The translations under genes were made by a program, and so were the position numbers. Positions 26,795-35,216 of a DNA stretch of 64,000 nucleotides are shown here, in pieces; position 1 is the first letter of the stretch, and every line of letters starts with the position of its first letter. This stretch comes from Cyclobacterium lianum (GTDB lineage: Bacteria > Bacteroidota > Bacteroidia > Cytophagales > Cyclobacteriaceae). The DNA is taken from positions 1 to 64,000 of the forward strand of contig NZ_FRCY01000009.1 in assembly GCF_900143075.1 (NCBI RefSeq). The letters are read 5' to 3'. The notes under the pieces were generated by a model. It was not told the DNA's origin and did no database searches. It saw nothing but the letters and a program-made list of their open reading frames with translations.

Positions 26795-27472
26795 ATGAAT
26801 ATTTTAAAAGTAGAAAACCTGACCAAAACCTACCGTAGTGGTAACCGCTCGCTCACGGTTTTGGACCAGGTCGATTTTGAGGTGGCGCTTGGAGATACCT
26901 TGTCCATAGTGGGACCCTCAGGGAGTGGTAAAACAACGCTGCTCGGGCTTTGTGCAGGGCTGGATGTAGCCAGTTCCGGGTCTGTAATCCTGGGAGACAA
27001 GGCTTTGGAAAAGATGGACGAAGACCAAAGGGCAGCCATTCGAAACCAAATGGTGGGTTTCATTTTTCAGAATTTTCAATTATTACAAACCCTCACGGCC
27101 CTGGAAAACGTGATGGTGCCCCTGGAGCTCAAAAAAAGGAAGGACGCAAGAGCCAAAGCAACAGCCCTGCTGGAGAAAGTAGGTTTGGGAGACCGCATGA
27201 CCCACTATCCCAGCCAGCTTTCAGGAGGCGAGCAGCAGCGCGTATCTATCGCCAGGGCATTTGCCAACGAGCCGCAAATTCTTTTCGCTGATGAACCTAC
27301 AGGTAACCTGGATACCGAAACCGGAGAAATGGTTGAAAACCTGATTTTTCAATTGAATAAAGAAGAAGGGACTACCCTGATTCTGGTCACCCATGACCTG
27401 GAGTTGGCCGCAAAAACACATCAGTCCATACACATCAAAGGAGGTAAATTACAGGAGGCGGTCAATGGTTGA
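26795..27472 (+). CDS. ABC transporter ATP-binding protein (YbbA/LolD type)
   Basis: A 225-residue ATPase of the MacB/LolD family. Walker A is GPSGSGKTT, signature [15 protein letters not shown], Walker [14 protein letters not shown]-loop VTHD; all intact. The ATG at 26795 ([11 protein letters not shown]) is preferred over a TTG 9 bases upstream. Its stop overlaps the permease start by 8 bases. With that large FtsX-type permease it forms a YbbA-YbbP-like exporter or mechanotransmission unit rather than a substrate importer. Confidence 0.93.
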   Translation: MNILKVENLTKTYRSGNRSLTVLDQVDFEVALGDTLSIVGPSGSGKTTLLGLCAGLDVASSGSVILGDKALEKMDEDQRAAIRNQMVGFIFQNFQLLQTLTALENVMVPLELKKRKDARAKATALLEKVGLGDRMTHYPSQLSGGEQQRVSIARAFANEPQILFADEPTGNLDTETGEMVENLIFQLNKEEGTTLILVTHDLELAAKTHQSIHIKGGKLQEAVNG

Positions 27473-29984
27473 TTGGAATTGGTCGTTTTTAATGGCGAAA
27501 AGGGAGCTGCGAAAGACAGGCCTGAAACTTGTCCTCTTTGTGTCGGCCATAGTAATTGGAATCGCCGCCCTGGTGGCAGTCACTTCTTTTGGTGATAACC
27601 TGAGCAAGGATATTGATAACCAGGCCAAAGAACTTCTGGGCGCTGATCTTTCTCTGGAGAAACGCCAACCTGTTGATTTTCCGGAAATTGAAAGCCAGGC
27701 CACCGAAAAAGCCTATGAAGTAAACTTTGCTTCCATGGTATATTTCCCCAAGGTGGGCGAAAGCAGACTTACCCAGGTAAGAGCCCTGGAAGGGAATTTT
27801 CCTTTTTACGGGGAGTTGGAGACGCTTCCCGAATCAGGAGAAGCGGAGTTTAGGAAGGGGAGGAAAAGGGCCCTGGTAGAAAAAACCCTGATGGCCCAGT
27901 TTGGGGCCCAGGTGGGTGACAGCATCAAAGTGGGAAATGTGACCCTGGAAATTGTCGGCTCGCTTCAGAGAGTTCCGGGGCAGAATGGCATTACCGCTAC
28001 CGTAGCGCCGGCAGTATATATTCCTATGGATCAACTGGAGGCTTCGGGTCTGGTCCAATACGGCAGCCGTATAGAGTACGTACATTATTTTAAATTCCCG
28101 GAAGAGCTGGAGATTGAGGCCCTGGTTTCCGAATATGAAGAGCAATGGGATGAGGATAAGGTAGACCATGAGACTGTACAATCTCAAAAGAATTCTACAG
28201 GCAGGTCCTTTCAAAACCTCACCAATTTCCTGAGCCTGGTGGCTTTCATTGCCGTTTTGCTCGGCTGTGTAGGCGTGGGCAGCGCCATCAATGTGTTTGT
28301 CAAGGAAAAATTACCTTCGGTGGCTGTATTGCGGTGTCTGGGCGTAAGGTCAAAAGAGATCGTGCTGGTGTACCTGGTCCAGATTACGATCATGGGGCTC
28401 CTGGGATCTCTGTTAGGAGCGGCACTTGGGGCGTTTTTGCAATTTCTGCTGCCATTTGTTTTCAGTGATTTTCTGCCCGTGGAAGTGAGTGTACAGATCT
28501 CCTGGAAAGCGGTGATCATGGGTACCCTGACCGGCGTGTTGATTTCCATTCTTTTTGCCCTGATGCCCCTGCTCAAAATCCGGAAGGTTTCGCCCATGAT
28601 GACACTCCGCCCCGACGACCAGGCTACGGGTCTGGGAAAGGACCCGCTTCGCTGGATGGTACTTTTTACCATTCTCCTTTTCATTTTCGGATTCAGTTAT
28701 TTTCTGCTGGAGGAATGGGACGAGGCATTGTGGTTTACGGGATATGTGCTGTTTGCCTTTGGCGCACTTTGGTTGCTCGCCCTGGGTACCATGAAGGCCA
28801 TCCGTCGTTTTCTGCCCATATCTCTGAATTATCCTGCCCGACAGGCATTGGCCAACCTCTACCGGCCCAACAACCAGACAGTGTCTTTATTGGCCACAAT
28901 CGGATTGGGAACAGCCATGATCGGTACGCTTTTCTTTATCCAGAATCAGTTGTTGGACGAAGTTCGTTTTGCCGATAAGGGAGACCAACCCAACATGTTG
29001 TTTTTTGATATTCAAACCCACCAGGTAGATAGCATGAAAGCAGTGTTGGGGGACAATGGCCTCCCGATTTTGCAACATGTTCCTATCGTGACCATGGGTG
29101 TCTCGGAGGTCAATGGTCAGACACGGGACGATAATGAGCAATTGCCCGATGAGGAGAGACGGTCAAATTCGATGTACAACAGGGAGTTTCGGGTAACCTA
29201 CCGGGATACCCTGATCAGGACAGAAGAGTTGATTGCCGGCAAATTGATTCCATACAGTAGCGAGGCTGACAGCATTTTTATCTCTATGGAAGAAGGTTAC
29301 GCCAACAGGAATAAAGTGGAGTTGGGAGATGAAGTGGTATTCAATGTACAGGGCAGACCTCTGACAACTTATGTGGGTAGCTTCAGAAAGGTAAATTTCA
29401 GACAGGTGTCGACCAATTTTCTGGTCGTATTTCCAGATAAGGTATTGGAAAATGCTCCGAAGTTCCATGTATTGATTACAAAAACAAAGAACGATCAACA
29501 GTCGGCTGATATCCAGAATCTGATGGTTCGACAGTTTCCCAACGTTTCCGTGGTCAATCTCAGCATGATCGTAGAAACCCTCGAAGACATCCTTAGTAAG
29601 ATCAGCTTTGTTATCCAATTTATGGCACTGTTTAGCATTTTGACAGGTATACTGGTATTGATCAGTTCCCTGCTAATCAGTAAATTTCAGCGTATCCGGG
29701 AGAATATCTTATTGCGGACGATAGGTGCAGAACGGCCCGTACTGCTGAAGATCAATGCATTGGAATACTTTTTTCTAGGTAGTCTGGCAGCCGGGGGAGG
29801 GCTCGTGCTGTCGGTAGTCGCTGCTTTCCTGCTGAGCTATTATGTGTTTGAGATCAGCTTCCGAATGGAATGGCTGCCACTGATGCTGGTTTTTGGGGTG
29901 ATCACACTCCTTACGGTATTTCTAGGCTGGATCAATAGCCTGAGCATCCTGAAAGCGAAAACCATGGACATCCTGAGGACCTGA
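27465..29984 (+). CDS. FtsX/YbbP-type ABC permease
   Basis: An 839-residue permease starting [19 protein letters not shown] at ATG 27465, overlapping the ATPase stop and preceded by AGGAGG. The first membrane helix (about 20-40) is followed by a large periplasmic domain; an FtsX core of three helices lies near 265-390; two more helices near 415-460 and one near 490-510 precede a second periplasmic region; the last three-helix FtsX core is at about 715-835. This duplicated layout matches YbbP, not LolC. Known YbbAP units have been linked to extraction of hydrophobic compounds with TesA, which agrees with the neighbouring esterase. Confidence 0.9.
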   Translation: MVDWNWSFLMAKRELRKTGLKLVLFVSAIVIGIAALVAVTSFGDNLSKDIDNQAKELLGADLSLEKRQPVDFPEIESQATEKAYEVNFASMVYFPKVGESRLTQVRALEGNFPFYGELETLPESGEAEFRKGRKRALVEKTLMAQFGAQVGDSIKVGNVTLEIVGSLQRVPGQNGITATVAPAVYIPMDQLEASGLVQYGSRIEYVHYFKFPEELEIEALVSEYEEQWDEDKVDHETVQSQKNSTGRSFQNLTNFLSLVAFIAVLLGCVGVGSAINVFVKEKLPSVAVLRCLGVRSKEIVLVYLVQITIMGLLGSLLGAALGAFLQFLLPFVFSDFLPVEVSVQISWKAVIMGTLTGVLISILFALMPLLKIRKVSPMMTLRPDDQATGLGKDPLRWMVLFTILLFIFGFSYFLLEEWDEALWFTGYVLFAFGALWLLALGTMKAIRRFLPISLNYPARQALANLYRPNNQTVSLLATIGLGTAMIGTLFFIQNQLLDEVRFADKGDQPNMLFFDIQTHQVDSMKAVLGDNGLPILQHVPIVTMGVSEVNGQTRDDNEQLPDEERRSNSMYNREFRVTYRDTLIRTEELIAGKLIPYSSEADSIFISMEEGYANRNKVELGDEVVFNVQGRPLTTYVGSFRKVNFRQVSTNFLVVFPDKVLENAPKFHVLITKTKNDQQSADIQNLMVRQFPNVSVVNLSMIVETLEDILSKISFVIQFMALFSILTGILVLISSLLISKFQRIRENILLRTIGAERPVLLKINALEYFFLGSLAAGGGLVLSVVAAFLLSYYVFEISFRMEWLPLMLVFGVITLLTVFLGWINSLSILKAKTMDILRT

Positions 29985-30060
29985 TCCGCCGCCTCGAAAT
30001 CGCTTTTTTTGAGTTTTTTTTAAAAAACCTACAGCAAGTGAAACCTTTCCCTTGTAATAA

Positions 30061-30072
30061 ATGTATATACAT
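30061..30072. promoter_or_regulatory. Putative MarR operator 1 (upstream of marR)
   Basis: The perfect 12-bp palindrome ATGTATATACAT lies 20 bases before the marR start and is followed by a half-site-like AATACATT. An identical palindrome lies before yceI (30560-30571). Position and identity suggest autoregulation by the encoded MarR protein; binding is inferred. Confidence 0.68.
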
Positions 30073-30091
30073 TAAATACATTCAGATATAA

Positions 30092-30541
30092 ATGAAAATC
30101 GAAGACGAGATAAAGCAAAAACCTTTTAAAGACGCCTACTCCAAGGCCATGGTTAACTTGTTGTATACGAATAGTTATCTGGTCACGGGACAAAGTCGTC
30201 TTTTCAAGCCCTTCGGTTTGTCTCCGGAACAATACAATGTGTTGAGGATATTGAGGGGACAGCATCCCGACCCGATTACGGTCTCCTCCATTCAGGACAG
30301 GATGCTCAACAAGATGAGTAACGCGTCCAGACTGGTAGAGAAACTGAAACAGAAAGAGATGGTACAGAGAAAGGAATGTGCCGAAGACCGCAGGCAGGTT
30401 GACATCACCATTACGGCAAAGGGTCTGGATACCCTGAGTCAGTTGGAAAATGAAGTAAGAAAATTCAACAAAGACTATATCCATTTGTCTGAAGAAGAGG
30501 TAGATCAGCTAAATAATTTGCTGGATAAATTAAGGGGATAA
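30092..30541 (+). CDS. MarR-family transcription regulator
   Basis: A 149-residue winged-helix repressor. The DNA-binding region is EQYNVLRILRGQHPDPITVSSIQDRM...SNASRLVEKLKQKEMVQR with a wing containing EDRRQVDI; terminal helices form the dimer interface. It lies at the head of a same-strand series with yceI, a VOC dioxygenase-like gene and an MhqD-like hydrolase, reminiscent of the quinone-responsive MhqR regulon of Bacillus. No Cys lies in the likely ligand pocket apart from C94 next to the wing, so thiol sensing is possible but unproven. Confidence 0.92.
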   Translation: MKIEDEIKQKPFKDAYSKAMVNLLYTNSYLVTGQSRLFKPFGLSPEQYNVLRILRGQHPDPITVSSIQDRMLNKMSNASRLVEKLKQKEMVQRKECAEDRRQVDITITAKGLDTLSQLENEVRKFNKDYIHLSEEEVDQLNNLLDKLRG

Positions 30542-30559
30542 AAAAATTTGCTTATAAAA

Positions 30560-30571
30560 ATGTATATACAT
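30560..30571. promoter_or_regulatory. Putative MarR operator 2 (upstream of yceI)
   Basis: ATGTATATACAT is identical to the palindrome before marR and lies 59 bases before the yceI ATG. Two exact 12-mers 499 bp apart, each in a promoter region of the same cluster, are best read as operators of the local MarR protein. Confidence 0.68.
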
Positions 30572-30629
30572 AATATGTTATAATCTATAAAATTATCATT
30601 TTCAATCCAAACCATTAAATTTTAAAATT

Positions 30630-31157
30630 ATGAGTACTAACAAATGGATCATCGATCCCACACATTCGGAGGTTTCTTTTAAAGTAAAACACCTGGTAAT
30701 ATCAACGGTGACAGGTTATTTCAGAAATTTTGAAGGGGAGGCGCATACAGAAGGCGAAGATTTTTCCGGAGCAGATGTACGTTTTGCAGCGGATACCGAT
30801 AGCATAGATACCAACCAGAAGGATCGCGATGCGCACCTGAAATCTGCCGATTTTTTTGATGCCGCCAATCATCCCCGGCTCGTATTTTCCAACGGGAAGC
30901 TGGTAGAAGAAGATGGAAGCCTGGTATTGAAAGGAGAGCTTACCATAAGGGAAACTACCAGACCGGTATCTTTTGAAGTAGAGCATGGCGGTGTAGCAGT
31001 AGATGGTTACGGTCAGACCAAGGCTGGGTTTGAGCTGGAGGGAAAGATTTCCAGGAAAGCTTTCGGACTGACCTGGTCTGCGGTGACGGAGGCAGGAAGT
31101 GTAGTTGTCGGCGACGAGGTGAAAATCCTGGCAAGTATACAACTGGTGAAACAATAA
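30630..31157 (+). CDS. YceI-family isoprenoid-binding-like protein
   Basis: A 175-residue lipocalin-like beta-barrel without signal peptide (MSTNKWIIDPTHSEVSFKVKHLVISTV). Family blocks: VKHLVISTVTGYFRNFEG, DTNQKDRDAHLKSADFFDA, LTIRETTRPVSFEVEHGG and the C-terminal VGDEVKILASIQL. YceI proteins bind polyprenyl or quinone-like lipids, and homologues are often induced by electrophile or quinone stress, which fits the MarR, VOC and MhqD-like neighbours. It is preceded by a copy of the putative operator. Confidence 0.93.
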   Translation: MSTNKWIIDPTHSEVSFKVKHLVISTVTGYFRNFEGEAHTEGEDFSGADVRFAADTDSIDTNQKDRDAHLKSADFFDAANHPRLVFSNGKLVEEDGSLVLKGELTIRETTRPVSFEVEHGGVAVDGYGQTKAGFELEGKISRKAFGLTWSAVTEAGSVVVGDEVKILASIQLVKQ

Positions 31158-31217
31158 TCATGTAACTTTAATCCGGGTTCTGGCATCTTTCAGGACCCGG
31201 ATCAAAACCAATCGATC

Positions 31218-32177
31218 ATGGAAAATTTAATTTCCGGTATACATCACATCACCGCCATTGCATCGGATCCGCAGCGCAATGTAGACTTCTACACCCAGGT
31301 GCTGGGTTTGCGCCTGATCAAAAAAACCATCAATTTTGATGCGCCGGGGGTGTATCATTTCTATTTCGGCACCGAATCCGGAGACCCGGGGACGATTCTA
31401 ACCTTTTTTCCCTTTAAGGCTGCCGCAAAAGGAAGACGTGGGTTGGGTGAAATGACTTTTACCTCTTTCGCGGTTGGCCCGGATTCCCTGGACTTCTGGA
31501 AGGAAAGGTTGCGCGCTCTTGGTATTCCTCATTCTGATACCCTTGAGCGGTTTGGTGATCCGCTGATCCGGTTTACAGACCATGATGGGATGGGCATAGA
31601 GCTGGTATCCGTGCAGCATGACCAGCGGTCCGGTTGGTCCGGAGCCGGTGTGCCGGAGGCGCATGCCATCAAGGGCTTTTTTGGTGCCACCCTGAATATA
31701 CGGGACTACAGGCCCACAGCAGAGGTCTTGACGGAAATGTTGAATTATACCCTGATGGAGAAAGAAGAGGGTAGGCGTTACCGTTATGGGATAGAAGGCC
31801 GGCCCGCAGAGACAGTAGACCTGATCGTAGCAGATCCGGATTCGCCTGCGGTCCAAAGTGCCGGCTCGGTTCATCACCTGGCCTTTCGCACCGCCGACGG
31901 GGCGCATCAACTCACCGTTCAAAGGAAATTGCAGGATTTCGGTCTGCCCGTAACAGAAGTGAAAGACAGAAACTACTTCAAGTCCATTTATTTCCGGGAG
32001 CCCGGAGGGGTATTGTTTGAAGTAGCCACCGATGAGCCGGGGTTTTTGATTGATGAATCCGAAGAAACTCTGGGAAGCGCTTTAAAGTTACCAGACTGGG
32101 CTGAGCCACAACGAACACGAATCGAACAGCAACTGGACCCTATCCGGGTCGATTACAATGCATCATGGAAGAATTAG
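31218..32177 (+). CDS. VOC-family ring-cleaving dioxygenase-like protein (MhqO/LinE type)
   Basis: A 319-residue protein with two vicinal-oxygen-chelate modules (about 5-135 and 150-290). Likely metal ligands are His9/His10 (GIHHITAI), the His of SVHHLAFRT and the Glu of GVLFEVATDEPGF. It resembles hydroquinone-cleaving MhqA/MhqO and LinE enzymes. The next gene overlaps it by 13 bases and is MhqD-like, the same pair as in the Bacillus mhq operon. A role in detoxifying quinones or catechols is the best inference; substrate is untested. Confidence 0.9.
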   Translation: MENLISGIHHITAIASDPQRNVDFYTQVLGLRLIKKTINFDAPGVYHFYFGTESGDPGTILTFFPFKAAAKGRRGLGEMTFTSFAVGPDSLDFWKERLRALGIPHSDTLERFGDPLIRFTDHDGMGIELVSVQHDQRSGWSGAGVPEAHAIKGFFGATLNIRDYRPTAEVLTEMLNYTLMEKEEGRRYRYGIEGRPAETVDLIVADPDSPAVQSAGSVHHLAFRTADGAHQLTVQRKLQDFGLPVTEVKDRNYFKSIYFREPGGVLFEVATDEPGFLIDESEETLGSALKLPDWAEPQRTRIEQQLDPIRVDYNASWKN

Positions 32178-32782
32178 TAAGCGCAGGACGAAGTTTAAGA
32201 GATGCCCGGAAAATTGCCATACTGATCCATGGCAGGGGTGCAAATGCGGCTGGAATGCTGGGTGTAGCTGATGCTTTGGCCATGGAAGATTTTGCCCTGT
32301 TAGCTCCTCAGGCTCCCGGCAATACCTGGTATCCCTTTGGTTTTATGGTACCTGAAAGTGAAAACGAGCCCTATCTGAGTCGATCCCTGAAACTGATCGA
32401 AAATTCCGTGCAGCAGGTCCTGGATCATCACAGATCCCTTCAGGAGCTGTATTTTGTTGGCTTCTCGCAGGGCGCTTGTCTGGCTCTGGAGTATGTAGCC
32501 CGACATCCTTCGGCATATGGAGGTGTTATTGCTTTTACCGGAGGACTGATTGGCCAGACACTCGCAGAAGATCGCTACCAGGGAGATTTACGAAATACTC
32601 CTGTATTTATCGGGGCCGGCCGCAATGATTTCCATGTGCCATTTTCCAGAATTGAGGCGACGGATCGAATCCTGGGTCAAATGGGTGCAAGGGTGAAGGT
32701 GGCAGGTTTTGATGACCGCCTCCACAGTATTAGGGAAGATGAAATCGATATGGCCAGGCAGTTTGTACTGGATTTTGGATAG
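32165..32782 (+). CDS. Alpha/beta hydrolase (phospholipase/carboxylesterase, MhqD-like)
   Basis: A 205-residue serine hydrolase: oxyanion region LIHGRGANAAGM, nucleophile elbow GFSQGA, Asp in GAGRNDFHVP and His in LHSIREDE. The catalytic triad is complete. The start overlaps the VOC gene by 13 bases, so they are translationally coupled. By context it may hydrolyse a product of the ring-cleaving dioxygenase; general esterase activity is also possible. Confidence 0.9.
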   Translation: MEELVSAGRSLRDARKIAILIHGRGANAAGMLGVADALAMEDFALLAPQAPGNTWYPFGFMVPESENEPYLSRSLKLIENSVQQVLDHHRSLQELYFVGFSQGACLALEYVARHPSAYGGVIAFTGGLIGQTLAEDRYQGDLRNTPVFIGAGRNDFHVPFSRIEATDRILGQMGARVKVAGFDDRLHSIREDEIDMARQFVLDFG

Positions 32783-32865
32783 CTGGGTTTTTTGGCGCGG
32801 GATTTGACTAAACTTTCGTCAGTGCGCTCCGTAAAGAGCTATATCCATTTACCATATTTCCGAAC

Positions 32866-33561
32866 ATGATGAAACAGGTTATTTTGTTTTTGTTACTTTT
32901 CAGTCCGGCGGGAGTTTTTGCGCAGGAGAAGGCCCAGATTTCCGTAGAGGGCAGAAGTGAGATCAAGGTCCTGCCAGACGAAGTTTTGATCACAGTCTCC
33001 ATTGCCGAAAAAGCGATGGAAACCAGTAAGGCCACTTCAGCTCTCAATGAAAAGGCAGCGCTGGTAACCAAGGCACTCGAAGATAGCGGGGTCGCTGCCT
33101 ATGAGCTCACAGCAGACAATTATTACGTGAACGTGAATAGGGTTTTTACCAAAGGCACGGCTAGAGACAGCGGCTATGTAGCCAGCCAGAATATCAAAAT
33201 TCTCGTGAAAGATACGGGGGAGGAATTGGTAAAAATAGTTGAAGCATTGCATGCGGCTACTGATATGTCCTTCCGGATGGAATACAGGCTTTCTGAGGAA
33301 GTAAGGAAAAGCTACCAGGAAGAATTGCTGCAATTGGCTATAGCAGATGCCCAGAGAAAGGCCGCTGTCATCGCCAAATCGCTGGATATTGAACAAATCG
33401 CCGTATTTAAGGTTAATTATCATTCGGGCGCATCGTTTGAACCGGTGGTTTACAGGGCGGAAGCCATGAGGATAAAAGGTGCCGACCAGACTGCGCCACC
33501 TACATTGGAACCGGAAGAACAAACCCTCACCGACCAAATCAGCCTGGTATTTTCATTCTGA
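32866..33561 (+). CDS. SIMPL (DUF541) domain periplasmic protein
   Basis: A 231-residue secreted protein with signal peptide (MMKQVILFLLLFSPAGVFA, cleavage near QEKA). The SIMPL domain is visible in ISVEGRSEIKVLPDEVLITVSI, ELTADNYYVNVNR, and AIADAQRKAAVIAKSL. Family members (such as YggE and BP26) are linked to oxidative stress or form oligomeric channels-like assemblies; the precise role here is unknown. Confidence 0.88.
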   Translation: MMKQVILFLLLFSPAGVFAQEKAQISVEGRSEIKVLPDEVLITVSIAEKAMETSKATSALNEKAALVTKALEDSGVAAYELTADNYYVNVNRVFTKGTARDSGYVASQNIKILVKDTGEELVKIVEALHAATDMSFRMEYRLSEEVRKSYQEELLQLAIADAQRKAAVIAKSLDIEQIAVFKVNYHSGASFEPVVYRAEAMRIKGADQTAPPTLEPEEQTLTDQISLVFSF

Positions 33562-33655
33562 AAAGGACGAAGCCTGTGCCTTCACGGTACATTGCAGACA
33601 TCCTGCATAAATTCAAAGAGGACTGGATAGGTATAGGGTATTTTCAAAAGCGCTA

Positions 33656-34369
33656 ATGGGATCACTAAAAGACAATTTAAAACCTATGAAAAATGTCAGC
33701 GTTCTGGATTTTTTGACCCAATTGGCCGCAAACAACTCCAAAGAATGGATGGATGCCAACAGGACCTGGTATGAGGAGGTTAAACAAGCTCATTTAGACA
33801 ATGTGGCCGAAATCCTCGCAGGATTGAGCAGGTATCAGCCGCAATTTTCGGACCTGCGGCCCAAAGATTGCGTATTTCGTCAAAACAGGGATATCAGGTT
33901 CAGTGCCAATAAGCTGCCTTACAAAACCAATATGGCGGCTTATTTTGCGATAGGGGGGAAAAAGTCCGTCGGGCCTGGATATTATCTTCACCTGCAACCC
34001 GGAGCAAGTTTTGTCGGCGGGGGCATTTACATGCCTGATGCCGAAACCCTGAAAAAAATAAGGCAGGAAATTGATTATTCTGGCAAAGAACTGGAAAGCA
34101 TTCTGACAGCCCCGCAATTTCGTGATTTTTTTGGCGATATGGAGGGGGAAAAACTGAAAACATCTCCCAGAGATTACGACAAAGACCATCCATTTATCGG
34201 CTATCTGAAATACAAGAGTTTTATCGTGTCCAGGCCCATCTCTGATGGGGATATTCAATCCGGGAAAACAGTAGTGTTGGCTTTGGCTGCCTTTGAAAAC
34301 ATGAGGCCATTTTTTAATTTTCTCGAAAGGGCCGTTTCGGCGCCTGAAGACGAAGCATTCTTACTCTAA
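33656..34369 (+). CDS. DUF2461 protein
   Basis: A 237-residue protein (or 227 from the second ATG at 33686, MKNVSVLDFL, where family similarity begins). Family blocks: FLTQLAANNSKEWMDANR, DCVFRQNRDIRFSANKLPYKT, and GGGIYMPDAETLKKIRQEI. DUF2461 is common and conserved in Bacteroidota but its function is unknown. It is convergent with the HAD phosphatase, 1 base apart. Confidence 0.88.
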   Translation: MGSLKDNLKPMKNVSVLDFLTQLAANNSKEWMDANRTWYEEVKQAHLDNVAEILAGLSRYQPQFSDLRPKDCVFRQNRDIRFSANKLPYKTNMAAYFAIGGKKSVGPGYYLHLQPGASFVGGGIYMPDAETLKKIRQEIDYSGKELESILTAPQFRDFFGDMEGEKLKTSPRDYDKDHPFIGYLKYKSFIVSRPISDGDIQSGKTVVLALAAFENMRPFFNFLERAVSAPEDEAFLL

Positions 34370-34370
34370 G

Positions 34371-35186
34371 TCAGAGCAGGTATTTTTCGATGGCCTGAGC
34401 GACTCCATCTGCTTTGCTATCGGCGGTGCAATCGGCAGCCACAGCCTTTACTTCCGGCCGGGCATTGCCTACAGCTATTCCCAGGCCCACACTTTCCAAT
34501 AACGCAATATCATTGAAATTGTCCCCGAATGCCATAACCTCAGACATGTCGATGCCATACCGTTCGAGAATCAAACTCAGGCCGGTGGCTTTAGATATGG
34601 AAGCAGGGGCAATCTCTATGTAAGTATCTTTGGAGCGGTATAGATGGAGGCTGGCCAGAAAATTCTGCTCTAAATTGCGGTATAGCAGCTCAATTGATTC
34701 AGCATCACCCATGCACATGACTTTGTGTGCTCCACCGCCATTTTTTTTCCAGCTGTCGACTACCCGGTGATTATCCAAAAGAGATGCCCTGACCTTAGTG
34801 GCTGTCTCCTCTTTTTCGGTCCATTTGTCCATCCTCGGTGCGTACCAATTATTTTCCGAATACAGGCTGATATGTATGTCCATACCATCGGCCATCTGTA
34901 CGATCCTCCGGCACAGGTCTGCCGTTATGCAGGTTGAGCTCAGGGTTGATGCCTGAGTTTGAGAGGGGTCGACAACGAATCCTCCGTTATAGGAAATGAT
35001 GGGGTTGTTTTCGCGTTTCAGGTCTCGCTGCAGGTGTGTGATGGCTGCCGGCATTCGGGATGAAGCCAGAATAACCGGAAAGTCTTGGGGCAATGAGGCA
35101 AACACCTTTCGGGTGGTCGGTGAAATTTCCCTGTTTCCGTCCAGAAGTGTCCCGTCTATATCTGAACAAATAGCTCTGATCTGCAT
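34371..35186 (-). CDS. Cof-type HAD-IIB phosphatase
   Basis: A 271-residue sugar-phosphate/FMN-type phosphatase. Motif I is CSDIDGTLL (nucleophile Asp), motif II ILASSR, motif III K in ISKATG and motif IV MAFGDNFNDIALLES. The large C2B cap lies between motifs II and III. The ATG at 35186 (MQIRAICSD) is chosen over an upstream TTG. Substrate cannot be predicted. It lies 30 bases downstream of hemN on the same strand. Confidence 0.92.
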   Translation of the reverse strand: MQIRAICSDIDGTLLDGNREISPTTRKVFASLPQDFPVILASSRMPAAITHLQRDLKRENNPIISYNGGFVVDPSQTQASTLSSTCITADLCRRIVQMADGMDIHISLYSENNWYAPRMDKWTEKEETATKVRASLLDNHRVVDSWKKNGGGAHKVMCMGDAESIELLYRNLEQNFLASLHLYRSKDTYIEIAPASISKATGLSLILERYGIDMSEVMAFGDNFNDIALLESVGLGIAVGNARPEVKAVAADCTADSKADGVAQAIEKYLL

Positions 35187-35216
35187 GTGCAAATTAATTT
35201 TTGCGAAGATAGGGAA

